Assembly: GCA_041588495.1 (NCBI GenBank)
Contig: JBFGWM010000020.1
Location: forward strand, 1 to 20,869
From: JBFGWM01 sp041588495
GTDB taxonomy: Bacteria > Pseudomonadota > Gammaproteobacteria > Pseudomonadales > JBFGWM01
Reading direction: 5' to 3'
Length of the DNA: 20,869 nt
The first letter of the stretch is position 1. Each line of letters opens with the position of its first letter. Shown piece after piece: positions 1 to 7,317 of the stretch. The translations under genes and the position numbers were made by a program. The notes below the pieces were generated by a model, which was not told where the DNA came from, searched no databases, and saw nothing but the letters and a program-made list of their open reading frames with translations.

Positions 1-1149
1 ACCATCGCCAGGGACCTGGTCGCCACCCGGCCTGAACTGCTGAACGGCTTCGCCGCGGATGCCCTCCAGGGCATGCCGCAGGACAGTCCCGAGGCGCCGG
101 GCAAGGAGATCTTCATCGATGCGCTGATCCAGCGACTCGAAAGTTGCCTGGGCCAGGAAGCGTTCGATCATGTGCGGCAGTTCGCACTCGGCGGAATCCT
201 CGCCGACATCCGCGACGACCTCGAGGGCTTCGGAGTGCACTTCGACGAGTGGTACTCGGAGCGCTCGCTGGGAAACTCGGGCCGCATCGAGGAAGAACTG
301 CAACGCCTGGACGCCAACGGTCACCTGTTCACACGCGACGGCGCCACCTGGTTCCGCTCCACCAGCTTCGGTGACGACAAGGACCGGGTACTGCGCCGGG
401 ACAACGGACAGACCACCTACTTCGCTTCCGATGTTGCCTATCACCTGGACAAGTTCGAGCGCGGATTCGATCGCTGCATCAACATCTGGGGCGCCGACCA
501 CCACGGCTACGTTCCCCGGGTGAAGGCGGCCCTGCAGGCCCTGGAGATGAATCCGGAACTGCTCGACATCTACCTCGTGCAGTTCGCGAACCTGTATCGC
601 GGCAAGGAAAAACTCGCGATGTCGACCCGCTCGGGCAGTTTCGTCACCCTGCGCGAACTGCGCGAGGAAGTCGGCGACGACGCGGCGCGCTTCTTCTACG
701 TGATGCGCAAGTCCGACCAGCACATGGATTTCGATCTTGACCTGGCCAAGTCCGAGAGCCGCGAGAACCCGGTCTACTACGTGCAATACGCCCACGCGCG
801 GGTATGCAGTGTCATGGAAAAGCTCCGCGAGCAGGGATTGGAGTGGAACGAACAGGAAGCCCTCGACAACCTGGAGCGTCTCGACGAGGATGCGGAACAG
901 GAACTGCTCACCAAGCTCGACGAATTTCCGCAGGTGGTCATGCGCGCCGCGGAACAGGCAGCGCCGCACAGCGTGGCCAACTACCTGCGTGAGCTCGCAG
1001 CGCGGTTCCACGTCTGGTACAACGCGCATCGCGCCCTGGTCGAGGACAGCGGCCTCCGCAACGCGCGGGTCGCGCTTTGCCTGGCAGTCCGCCAGGTGGT
1101 CGCCAACGGGCTCGCCCTTCTGGGTGTCTCGGCACCCGAGAAAATGTAG
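1..1149 (+). CDS. argS: Arginyl-tRNA synthetase, C-terminal part (5' end outside window)
   Basis: Cytoplasmic class I aminoacyl-tRNA synthetase that charges tRNA-Arg with arginine using ATP. The reading frame is open from base 1, so the N-terminus and the HIGH motif lie upstream; 382 residues are visible. The segment WGADHHGYVPR is the typical class I region before the KMSKS loop. The KMSKS equivalent is read as AMSTRSG (the ATG of its Met is at 619), the usual ArgRS form. The remainder, from about VYYVQYAHARV to the end, is the all-helical DALR anticodon-binding domain, ending near LALLGVSAPEKM as is normal for the family. The next gene starts 8 bases after the stop, so the two are probably cotranscribed. 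There is no frameshift and the visible part looks fully functional. The family assignment is secure; only the upstream portion is unseen. Confidence 0.97.
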   Translation, partial: TIARDLVATRPELLNGFAADALQGMPQDSPEAPGKEIFIDALIQRLESCLGQEAFDHVRQFALGGILADIRDDLEGFGVHFDEWYSERSLGNSGRIEEELQRLDANGHLFTRDGATWFRSTSFGDDKDRVLRRDNGQTTYFASDVAYHLDKFERGFDRCINIWGADHHGYVPRVKAALQALEMNPELLDIYLVQFANLYRGKEKLAMSTRSGSFVTLRELREEVGDDAARFFYVMRKSDQHMDFDLDLAKSESRENPVYYVQYAHARVCSVMEKLREQGLEWNEQEALDNLERLDEDAEQELLTKLDEFPQVVMRAAEQAAPHSVANYLRELAARFHVWYNAHRALVEDSGLRNARVALCLAVRQVVANGLALLGVSAPEKM

Positions 1150-1157
1150 GAAACGGC

Positions 1158-1700
1158 ATGCCCAGGGAACAGGCTCGACGAACCCCGCCACCCGCACCCC
1201 CCAAGCCCTGGGGCTGGTTCTTCGGTGGTTTCTTCCTGGGCGGCTTCCTGGTCACCATGCTCTACATCGGCGGCATGCTGCCCGGGCAGGGTGCGCCGGG
1301 TTCCGACACGGCGGGGCAGGACGCGACGGCCGACAAAACGTCCACGCCGAAGAATCCCGGGGGCGACCACGAGTTCGATTTCTACACCCTGCTCCCGGAA
1401 AGCGAGGTCATCGCGCCGGAGGTGCCCGAGTACAACCCCGGCAAGCCGCGCGAGGCGGATGCGGTTTCCTACATCCTGCAGGCAGGCTCGTTCCGGCGCC
1501 ACGAGGATGCCGATCGCCTGCGTGCCCAGCTCATCCTGATGGGATTGGAGGCCGGCATTGAGAAAGTGCGGACCGCCAACGGGGAAACCTGGCACCGGGT
1601 ACAGGCAGGACCCTACGAAAGTCGCCGCGAGGTGAACGTTGCCCGCCAGAAGCTGGCCGACAACCGGATCGAGTCCATGGTCCTGAAGCGCCGCATGTGA
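1158..1700 (+). CDS. ftsN: Membrane-anchored SPOR-domain protein, FtsN-like
   Basis: Inner-membrane protein of 180 residues, predicted to bind denuded peptidoglycan at the septum through its SPOR domain. A Pro-rich basic N-terminus (about 1-17) is followed by one transmembrane helix (about 18-37, Gly/Phe rich). A low-complexity periplasmic linker holds the conserved stretch FDFYTLLPESEV (about 73-84). The C-terminal SPOR domain (about 103-178) contains YILQAGSF and VQAGPY. I chose ATG 1158 because AGGAA lies 5 bases upstream and the frame then opens with the usual short cytoplasmic tail; the frame is open further upstream but overlaps argS. An SPOR gene between argS and hslV is the arrangement I recall from Pseudomonas, where the protein is called FtsN. 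Domain type is clear; equivalence to the essential divisome protein FtsN is inferred from position and architecture. Confidence 0.85.
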   Translation: MPREQARRTPPPAPPKPWGWFFGGFFLGGFLVTMLYIGGMLPGQGAPGSDTAGQDATADKTSTPKNPGGDHEFDFYTLLPESEVIAPEVPEYNPGKPREADAVSYILQAGSFRRHEDADRLRAQLILMGLEAGIEKVRTANGETWHRVQAGPYESRREVNVARQKLADNRIESMVLKRRM

Positions 1701-1707
1701 GTGCGGA

Positions 1708-1734
1708 CTTGAATTCGCCGATTGTCCCCCAATA
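1708..1734 (+). promoter_or_regulatory. Candidate sigma-32 (heat-shock) promoter of hslVU
   Basis: CTTGAA at 1708-1713 and CCCCAATA at 1727-1734, separated by 13 bases, closely match the heat-shock sigma consensus CTTGAA - 13 to 15 bases - CCCCATnT. The element sits in the 66-base gap in front of hslV, whose E. coli homologue is a known sigma-32 target. Transcription would begin near 1741-1745, leaving a leader of about 25 bases that includes the hslV ribosome site GGAGA (1754-1758). The motif is seen directly; its use is inferred. Confidence 0.75.
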
Positions 1735-1766
1735 AATAATCGGATCACCCTGCGGAGACCCTGCCA

Positions 1767-2303
1767 GTGGAACAGTACAGAGGCACCACCATCCTTTCCG
1801 TGCGTCGTAACGGGCAGGTTGTCATTGGCGGCGATGGCCAGGTCTCGATGGGCAATACCGTGATGAAGGCCAACGCGCGCAAGGTCCGGCGCCTGCACAA
1901 CGACAAGGTGATCGCGGGTTTTGCCGGCGGCACTGCCGACGCCTTCACGTTGTTCGAACGCTTCGAGGCGCAACTGGAAAAACACCAGGGCAACCTTGTC
2001 CGCTCGGCGGTCGAACTGGCCAAGGACTGGCGCACCGATCGCGCCCTGCGCCGGCTGGAGGCATTGCTCGCTGTTGCCGACCGGCAGACGTCCCTGATCA
2101 TCACCGGCAATGGCGACGTGATCGAGCCCGAGGATTCGCTGATCGCCATCGGCTCAGGGGGTCCGTTCGCGCAATCGGCCGCACGAGCGCTACTCGACAA
2201 TACCGACCTCGGTGCGCGGGACATCGTCGAGAAGGGGCTGCGCATCGCCGCCGACATCTGCATTTACACCAACCAGACACTGACCATCGAGTCGCTCGAC
2301 TGA
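1767..2303 (+). CDS. hslV: ATP-dependent protease HslVU, peptidase subunit HslV
   Basis: Proteasome-like threonine peptidase of 178 residues. It forms a double hexamer that is opened by HslU and degrades unfolded or regulatory proteins in the cytoplasm. The start is a GTG, with GGAGA at 1754-1758 eight bases upstream. The product begins MEQYRG and then TTILSVRRNGQVVIGGDGQ, so the catalytic threonine is residue 7 and a six-residue propeptide must be removed, whereas E. coli HslV needs only Met removal. Conserved blocks GNTVMKANARKVRRL, IAGFAGGTADAFTLFERFE, LAKDWRTDR, LLAVAD and IGSGGPFAQSAARAL are all present. Length equals the family norm. It forms an operon with hslU (18 bases apart) behind a candidate sigma-32 promoter. 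Confidence 0.98.
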   Translation: MEQYRGTTILSVRRNGQVVIGGDGQVSMGNTVMKANARKVRRLHNDKVIAGFAGGTADAFTLFERFEAQLEKHQGNLVRSAVELAKDWRTDRALRRLEALLAVADRQTSLIITGNGDVIEPEDSLIAIGSGGPFAQSAARALLDNTDLGARDIVEKGLRIAADICIYTNQTLTIESLD

Positions 2304-2321
2304 AGAGGCCCGTTCACGCCC

Positions 2322-3653
2322 ATGTCGCATATGACCCCGCGAGAAATCGTCCATGAACTGGACAAGCACATCATCGGCCAGCAGGCCGCCAAGCGCGCCG
2401 TGGCCATTGCCCTGCGCAACCGCTGGCGCCGGCAGCAACTGGACGAGGAACTGCGCAACGAGATCACGCCGAAGAACATCCTGATGATCGGACCCACCGG
2501 GGTCGGCAAGACCGAGATCGCGCGACGCCTGGCGCGTCTCGCCAACGCGCCTTTCATCAAGATCGAGGCCACCAAGTTCACCGAGGTCGGCTACGTCGGT
2601 CGTGACGTCGACTCCATCATTCGCGACCTCGTGGACCTGGCCATCAAGATGCTGCGCGAGGAGCGCATGGCCGAGGTACGCCACGTGGCCGAGGATGCCG
2701 CCGAGGAACGCATACTGGACGCCCTCCTTCCCGGCCCATCGACGGCCGGCACAGGAGAGGACAAACCGGACTCGAACACCCGCCAGCTGCTGCGCAAGAA
2801 GCTGCGCGAAGGCAAGCTGGACGACCGCAGCATCGAGATTGATGTGAGCGCCTCCCCGGCAGGCGTCGAGATCATGGCGCCTCCGGGCATGGAGGAAATG
2901 ACCAACCAGCTGCAAAGCATGTTTTCCAACGTGCTCGGCGGGCGCACCAAGCGGCGCAAGCTGTCGGTCAAGGACGCACTGAAGCAACTGCGCGACGATG
3001 AGGCGGCGCGCATGATCAACGAGGATGAACTGCGCGCCCAGGCCGTCACCTCCGTGGAGCAGAACGGCATCGTGTTCATCGACGAACTCGACAAGGTGTG
3101 CAAGCGCGGCGAAATCACCGGGGCCGACGTTTCCCGCGAGGGCGTGCAGCGGGACCTGCTGCCGCTGATCGAGGGCTGCACCATCACGACCAAGTACGGC
3201 ATGGTGCGTACCGACCACATCCTGTTCGTGGCTTCCGGCGCATTCCACCTCGCGAAACCCTCCGACCTGATTCCGGAGTTGCAGGGTCGCCTGCCGATCC
3301 GCGTCGAACTCGAGGCCCTGACCCCGGGCGACTTCGAGCGGATTCTCACCGAACCGGACGCCTCGTTGACCGAGCAGTACCAGGCGCTGCTGGAAACCGA
3401 GGGACTCAGTGTCAGCTTCACGGAGGATGGCGTGCGGCGCATCGCCGAGGTCGCCTACCAGGTCAACGAGGGTACCGAGAACATTGGCGCGCGACGCCTG
3501 CACACGGTCCTCGAGCGCCTGCTGGAGGAGGTGTCCTTTACCGCGTCCGATCTCGCGGGCGAGGAGGAAAGCGTGGCCATCGACGCGGCATACGTCGACA
3601 AGCACGTCGGCGAACTGGCGCGCGACGAAGACCTGAGCCGGTACATTCTCTAG
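2322..3653 (+). CDS. hslU: HslVU protease, ATPase subunit HslU
   Basis: AAA+ unfoldase of 443 residues, the same length as E. coli HslU; it unfolds substrates and feeds them into HslV. Walker A is GPTGVGKT at residues 57-64. The pore loop GYVG is at 90-93, preceded by EATKFTEV. The variable I-domain follows (about 110-240, containing KKLREGKLDDR and the conserved EIMAPPGMEEMTNQLQSMF). Walker B is GIVFIDELDK with Asp254 and Glu255. Sensor/arginine-finger regions GRLPIRVEL and ENIGARRLHTVLERL are intact, and the C-terminal tail SRYIL is the peptide that docks between HslV subunits. ATG 2322 gives the family N-terminus (MSHMTPREIV); ATG 2331 is an alternative. The stop codon overlaps the start of the next gene by one base. 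Confidence 0.98.
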   Translation: MSHMTPREIVHELDKHIIGQQAAKRAVAIALRNRWRRQQLDEELRNEITPKNILMIGPTGVGKTEIARRLARLANAPFIKIEATKFTEVGYVGRDVDSIIRDLVDLAIKMLREERMAEVRHVAEDAAEERILDALLPGPSTAGTGEDKPDSNTRQLLRKKLREGKLDDRSIEIDVSASPAGVEIMAPPGMEEMTNQLQSMFSNVLGGRTKRRKLSVKDALKQLRDDEAARMINEDELRAQAVTSVEQNGIVFIDELDKVCKRGEITGADVSREGVQRDLLPLIEGCTITTKYGMVRTDHILFVASGAFHLAKPSDLIPELQGRLPIRVELEALTPGDFERILTEPDASLTEQYQALLETEGLSVSFTEDGVRRIAEVAYQVNEGTENIGARRLHTVLERLLEEVSFTASDLAGEEESVAIDAAYVDKHVGELARDEDLSRYIL

Positions 3654-4030
3654 TGGCGGACAATGCGCCGGAAGATTACCCGATCCCGGTCAACCTGCGC
3701 CTGCATCGCCGGTCGCGTGTTCTCGAGATCGATTATCCCGGTGGCGAAGCGCACAAACTGGATTGCGAATACCTGCGCATCAGTTCCCCCTCGGCGGAGG
3801 TGCGTGGCCACGGATCCGGCAACGAGATCCTGCAGACCGGCAAGCGACAGGTTTCGATCACGGCGATTGAGCCGGTCGGCAATTACGGGGTCAAGCTGGT
3901 GTTCGATGACGGGCACGACACGGGGATCTATTCGTGGGCGTTCCTGTATGACCTGTGCGTCAACCGGGAACGGTACTGGAACCGCTACATGCAACTGATG
4001 GAGGAGGCCGGCGCCAGTCGCGATCCCTGA
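3653..4030 (+). CDS. DUF971 protein (gamma-butyrobetaine hydroxylase-like N-terminal domain)
   Basis: Small cytoplasmic protein of 125 residues in the DUF971 family, whose fold is also found at the N-terminus of gamma-butyrobetaine hydroxylases. No catalytic dioxygenase domain is attached. Visible family hallmarks are LRLHRRSRVLEIDYPGG, EYLRISSPSAEVRGHG, and the C-terminal DDGHDTGIYSWAFLYDL. I chose GTG 3653 because it overlaps the last base of the hslU stop codon and gives the expected N-terminus; the frame runs far upstream inside hslU and those Met codons are shadows. The overlap implies translational coupling with hslU. The same gene follows hslU in Pseudomonas from memory. Molecular function is not established; proposals elsewhere link DUF971 proteins to Fe-S cluster assembly, which this sequence cannot test. 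Confidence 0.92.
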   Translation: MADNAPEDYPIPVNLRLHRRSRVLEIDYPGGEAHKLDCEYLRISSPSAEVRGHGSGNEILQTGKRQVSITAIEPVGNYGVKLVFDDGHDTGIYSWAFLYDLCVNRERYWNRYMQLMEEAGASRDP

Positions 4031-4067
4031 TCAACAGGGGAGAGGCTCGGCCAGCAGGACGGGACGA

Positions 4068-4523
4068 TCAGGAGTCGGACTGCTCGAGTTTCTCGATGGT
4101 GCGGGTGAGTTCCTCGATGCGCGCATTGAGTTCCTCGATGTCGCGCCGGGACGGAACGCCGAGGCGTTTCAGGGCGCGGGACACCCGGTCGTCAAACACT
4201 TTTTCCACCTTGTCCCAGGTATCGGTCGCCTTCGATTTCACTTCTTCCACCTTGCTGCCAGCCGCTGTGCGAACTTCTTCCATCTTGGAGTTCGCAACGT
4301 TGAGTTGCTTGCGAACCTCTTCCCGGGTCCGGGTTTCGATTTCCTCGCCGGCTTTCACCAGCGTCTCGAAGGTCTTGCCGCCCTCGGTTTCGGCGCGGGT
4401 GAACGCACCCAACCCGGCGAGCCAGATCTGGTGGGTGTATTTCTTGAGATCCTGGGCGAGCTTGATGTCCGCCAGTGCAGTGACGCGGCTTTCAGAATCG
4501 CCGGAGTTGCTGCCTTTCGCCAT
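4068..4523 (-). CDS. Phasin family protein (PHA granule-associated)
   Basis: Protein of 151 residues of the polyhydroxyalkanoate granule-associated (PhaF/PhaI-type) phasin family. These amphipathic proteins coat PHA granules and influence granule size and segregation. The diagnostic block is KKYTHQIWLAGLGAF (about 27-41), followed by GKTFETLVKAGEEIE (49-63). A long charged helix then runs to residue about 110, and the C-terminus ALKRLGVPSRRDIEELNARIEELT (117-140) is a coiled coil of leucine-zipper type that could mediate oligomerisation. I chose ATG at 4523 on the minus strand because GGAAGAGAG lies just upstream and the family begins near MAKG; the frame extends upstream to 4706 without family similarity. 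It converges with the DUF971 gene, 37 bases apart. No long AlaLysPro-rich histone-like tail is present, so it is closer to PhaI than to full-length PhaF. Confidence 0.9.
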   Translation of the reverse strand: MAKGSNSGDSESRVTALADIKLAQDLKKYTHQIWLAGLGAFTRAETEGGKTFETLVKAGEEIETRTREEVRKQLNVANSKMEEVRTAAGSKVEEVKSKATDTWDKVEKVFDDRVSRALKRLGVPSRRDIEELNARIEELTRTIEKLEQSDS

Positions 4524-4545
4524 GATCTCTCTTCCTCGCCTGGTG

Positions 4546-4567
4546 ACTATACCGAACACAACCGAAC
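4546..4567 (-). promoter_or_regulatory. Candidate phasin promoter with tandem GTTCGGT repeats
   Basis: Read on the minus strand, TATAGT (4551-4546) is a good -10 hexamer about 23 bases before the phasin ATG. Upstream of it the heptamer GTTCGGT occurs twice (4567-4561 and 4557-4551), exactly 10 bases apart, filling the spacer between -10 and the expected -35. No convincing -35 hexamer is seen (the best 17-base placement reads GTAATC). The repeat phasing suggests a regulator site, but this is an inference. Confidence 0.4.
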
Positions 4568-4750
4568 CGATTACCGGCCCGGGTTCCCGGCTGCGACTCG
4601 CGCGACCCGGTACATGCCAGTTATTGTTTCGAACCCGTGAAATTTTTCTGGCCGCAGGGCAGTTTATCACCCGCTTCAGGCCTATACAAACCCACCAAAA
4701 AAGCACATTAAGTATATGTTTTATTGTAATTTTTATGCTTGAACGATCAG

Positions 4751-4787
4751 TAAAAATTGGGGTGTCCGGAGCCCCGGAAAGGACCCC
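4751..4787 (-). terminator. Nested hairpin followed on the minus strand by a T run
   Basis: GGGGT (4759-4763) pairs with ACCCC (4783-4787), and inside it TCCGG (4765-4769) pairs with CCGGA (4774-4778) around the loop AGCC. Read on the minus strand the hairpin runs straight into AATTTTTA (4758-4751), the layout of an intrinsic terminator. No minus-strand gene ends here, so it would stop antisense transcripts leaving the CHAT gene before they reach the phasin promoter. Alternatively it is a structured part of the CHAT gene leader on the plus strand. Confidence 0.4.
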
Positions 4788-4915
4788 GCGAGCCGCCGCT
4801 CACGCTTCCGCTACACTTTGAAAGGGCAGGCCCCGCACCCCCGACATGCCGGCCCATGGCCTGGCGACGGGCACCCACGGCGCCTCCTGATCACCTCCGA
4901 GCCCTGGAGGAGGAC

Positions 4916-7231
4916 ATGAACCTCGTTCCACCATTAACCCTTGCTCGCGTGCTCGCGCTCGTTTCCATCACCTGCTTCCTCGGCGGGTGCCTGCACATGC
5001 TCCAACCCCGGGAAACCGTCCTGGTCCAACAGACCCGCTACAGCGAACTCGAGCAGTTCATGGAAGGCAAGATCAGCGACATGCGGGCTGCGCCGACCAG
5101 CGAACTGGTCTTCCTCTGTTACGCCTATTACCAGGTGCGACGCTACTCCGCCCTGCTGGACTGTGCCGACGCGCTTGAGGAGAACATCGACGCCGGCGAC
5201 ACCAGCCTGTGGAACTTCGACTTCAGCAGCGCACCGGAACTTTTCCGGGCCGAGGCCTGGCTGGACTTCGGGGATTACCCGAGATCCCTGCAACACGCGA
5301 TGGCGGCTTACCAGCGGATGAAGGCCAGCGCGGTCACCTACAAGCAGATGGACATCTACACACTCACCTCGGCGGGGCTTGCCCACGCGATGCTTGGCGA
5401 GCGTACCGCGGCATCCCGGTTCATCGGCGAACTCGAGACGGTGGACACCAGCTACCCCGACAACCTGCTCGAGTTCGACAAGGTCACCGGACTGGCAAGG
5501 ATTCATGTCGCCCTGGGGGACTGCGAGACGGCTCTGCGCACCCTCGACCGGGCTTCCGACCAGGGTGCGTTCGTGGCCTTTACGAACCTGGTGACCGGAG
5601 CCAGTGTGGCCGACGTCAACATTTTCACCTTCCTGGAACTGCCAGTCCGTTTCATGCGCCACCATTGCGAACTGCAGACCGGCCGCATCGACGCCGCGCG
5701 CGCCGGCCTGGATGCCATGCTCGGCGAGACGGCGATACGCCAGAATCGGAACCTGCACTGGATGCTCCTCATCGATCGCGGCCTGGTTCACGAACACGAT
5801 GGACAGCCAGCGGACGCGGAGGCGCGGTACAAGGCGGCGATCGCGATCATCGAGGCCCAGCGTGGCAGTATCAACACGGAGGCCAGCAAGATCGGGTTCG
5901 CCGGCAACCGCCAGGCACCCTACCGGCGGCTGGTCACGATGCTCGTCGACCAGGGTCGGCACGCGGAGGCCTTCGAACTGGCCGAACGCTCCAAGGCCCG
6001 TGCCCTGGTGGACCTGCTCGCCGGCAAACAACAGTTCGCGGCATCGGGGCAGGCTGACCAGGCGGAAATCCGGCGCCTGCTCGCTGAACTGCAGGAACTC
6101 GAATTCCAGCTGCACGCCCAGGGCGAGCGGGACTCAGCCGCCCGGCCCGAGCGAGTCCGCAGCGCGGAGTCGCTGCGCGCCACCCTCGCCGAACGTGCGC
6201 CCCGCCTGGCACCCCTGGTCTCGGTGCGGACTGCCAGCGCTGCGGAGATCCTGTCCCTTCTCCCCGGCACCGAGACCCTCGTCGAGTACTACTGGCAGGA
6301 TGAAGAACTCATCGCGTTCGTGATCTCCAGCGGGCGCATCCGCGCCCGGCGCCTCGATGCCCGCAACCTGGAGACGCTGGTGCGCCACTTCCGACGCGAC
6401 CTGGCGCGCCCGGACTCGGGTGAAAGCGTTCTGCGCCGCGCCCAGATGCTTCACGAACGCCTGGTCCGCCCGCTGCGTCTTCCACCGGCAATGCCGGTAA
6501 CCGTGGTGCCCCACGGAGCGCTGCACTACGTTCCCTTTCACGCGCTGCATGACGGTGACGGTTACCTGCTCGACCGCTACCTTTTGCGCACCCTTCCCAG
6601 CGCCAGCGTGCTGCAATACCTCGACGCGCCCCTCGCGCCCGTCGCCGGTGAACTCCTGGCCCTCGGCAACCCGGACCTGGGCGACCCGTCCCTCGACCTT
6701 CGCCATGCCGGGGACGAGGTCGTGCAGATCACCACCGGCGGTGAATCCCGTCGCGCCCTGACCCGGGAGCTCGCCAGCGAGAGCCGGTTCAAGCAACTGG
6801 CACCGGGTTTCCGCCGCCTGCACATTGCCTCCCATGGACGCTTCGACGGCAGCAATCCCCTGCAATCGGGTCTGTACCTTGCCGCGGGCGGCGACGACGA
6901 CGGTCTTCTGTCGGTCTCCGAACTGTACGAGATCCGGCTCAACGCGGACCTGGTGACCCTGAGTGCATGCGAAACCGGCGTCGGACGCGTTGCCGGCGGT
7001 GACGACGTCATCGGCCTGTCCCGCGGATTCCTGTATGCCGGCGCCACCAGCCTGGTCTCCAGCCTCTGGAAGGTCGACGACGCGGCGACCCGGGACCTGA
7101 TGGTCGATTTCTACCGACAGCTGGAAGTAACCGGCAAGCGCGACGCCCTGCGCAGGGCCCAGCAAAAGGTCCGCGATCACAGGCCGCACCCTTTCTACTG
7201 GGCCGCTTTTCAGCTCACCGGCGCCGACTGA
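4916..7231 (+). CDS. Predicted lipoprotein with TPR-like repeats and a C-terminal CHAT protease domain
   Basis: Protein of 771 residues. The N-terminus is a lipoprotein signal peptide: hydrophobic core LARVLALVSITCFLG and lipobox LGGC with Cys25. The next residue is Leu, not Asp, so outer-membrane sorting is expected. Residues about 40-370 are helical TPR-like repeats, ending in EAFELAERSKARALVDLLAG (from about 351), the segment that typically precedes CHAT domains. A charged helix follows (about 380-430). The CHAT domain (caspase HetF associated with TPRs, about 430-771) shows PHGALHYVPFHAL near 532, the catalytic His640 in IASHG and catalytic Cys685 in LSACETG, followed by GLSRGFLYAGATSLVSSLW; both dyad residues are intact, so a protease active outside the cytoplasm is plausible. 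ATG 4916 has GGAGGAGG just upstream and gives the signal peptide; an in-frame ATG at 4757 would bury it. Substrate and trigger are unknown. An unknown gene follows 86 bases downstream. Confidence 0.9.
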   Translation: MNLVPPLTLARVLALVSITCFLGGCLHMLQPRETVLVQQTRYSELEQFMEGKISDMRAAPTSELVFLCYAYYQVRRYSALLDCADALEENIDAGDTSLWNFDFSSAPELFRAEAWLDFGDYPRSLQHAMAAYQRMKASAVTYKQMDIYTLTSAGLAHAMLGERTAASRFIGELETVDTSYPDNLLEFDKVTGLARIHVALGDCETALRTLDRASDQGAFVAFTNLVTGASVADVNIFTFLELPVRFMRHHCELQTGRIDAARAGLDAMLGETAIRQNRNLHWMLLIDRGLVHEHDGQPADAEARYKAAIAIIEAQRGSINTEASKIGFAGNRQAPYRRLVTMLVDQGRHAEAFELAERSKARALVDLLAGKQQFAASGQADQAEIRRLLAELQELEFQLHAQGERDSAARPERVRSAESLRATLAERAPRLAPLVSVRTASAAEILSLLPGTETLVEYYWQDEELIAFVISSGRIRARRLDARNLETLVRHFRRDLARPDSGESVLRRAQMLHERLVRPLRLPPAMPVTVVPHGALHYVPFHALHDGDGYLLDRYLLRTLPSASVLQYLDAPLAPVAGELLALGNPDLGDPSLDLRHAGDEVVQITTGGESRRALTRELASESRFKQLAPGFRRLHIASHGRFDGSNPLQSGLYLAAGGDDDGLLSVSELYEIRLNADLVTLSACETGVGRVAGGDDVIGLSRGFLYAGATSLVSSLWKVDDAATRDLMVDFYRQLEVTGKRDALRRAQQKVRDHRPHPFYWAAFQLTGAD

Positions 7232-7317
7232 GCACGGCGCGCCGGGATTGTGTAAACTGCCGCCGCCCGCCGTCGCGACTAGGATGAATAGCAGGAGCCA
7301 AGCACGGACACCCAGCC

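Larger units (their letters stand above)
4524..4915. other. 392-bp gene-free gap, AT-enriched in its middle
   Basis: The gap between the phasin and the CHAT lipoprotein gene holds no credible ORF. It contains the phasin promoter region (4546-4567), a perfect 5-bp palindrome CCGGG-TT-CCCGG (4579-4590), an AT-rich stretch of about 75 bases (4683-4757) that stands out against the GC-rich surroundings, and a nested hairpin (4759-4787). The AT-rich stretch probably carries promoter elements for one or both flanking genes. On the minus strand TATACT (4716-4711) is a possible -10, but I see no well-spaced -35 on either strand. Confidence 0.6.

Noticed and set aside
2190..3605. 471-codon open frame on the minus strand opposite hslU
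   Set aside because: It is the antisense shadow of a highly conserved gene in GC-rich DNA; the product has low-complexity, His/Leu/Gly-rich composition and no recognisable domain.
4524..4706. Upstream extension of the phasin to 4706
   Set aside because: The added residues do not resemble phasins and would include the promoter; ATG 4523 has GGAAGAGAG just upstream.
4757..4915. Upstream extension of the CHAT gene to an in-frame ATG at 4757
   Set aside because: The extra 53 residues are Pro/Arg-rich and would bury the signal peptide; ATG 4916 has a strong ribosome site and a lipobox at the right distance.
4934..6115. 393-codon minus-strand frame opposite the CHAT gene
   Set aside because: It is a GC-frame shadow; the plus strand carries a complete lipoprotein with intact catalytic motifs.
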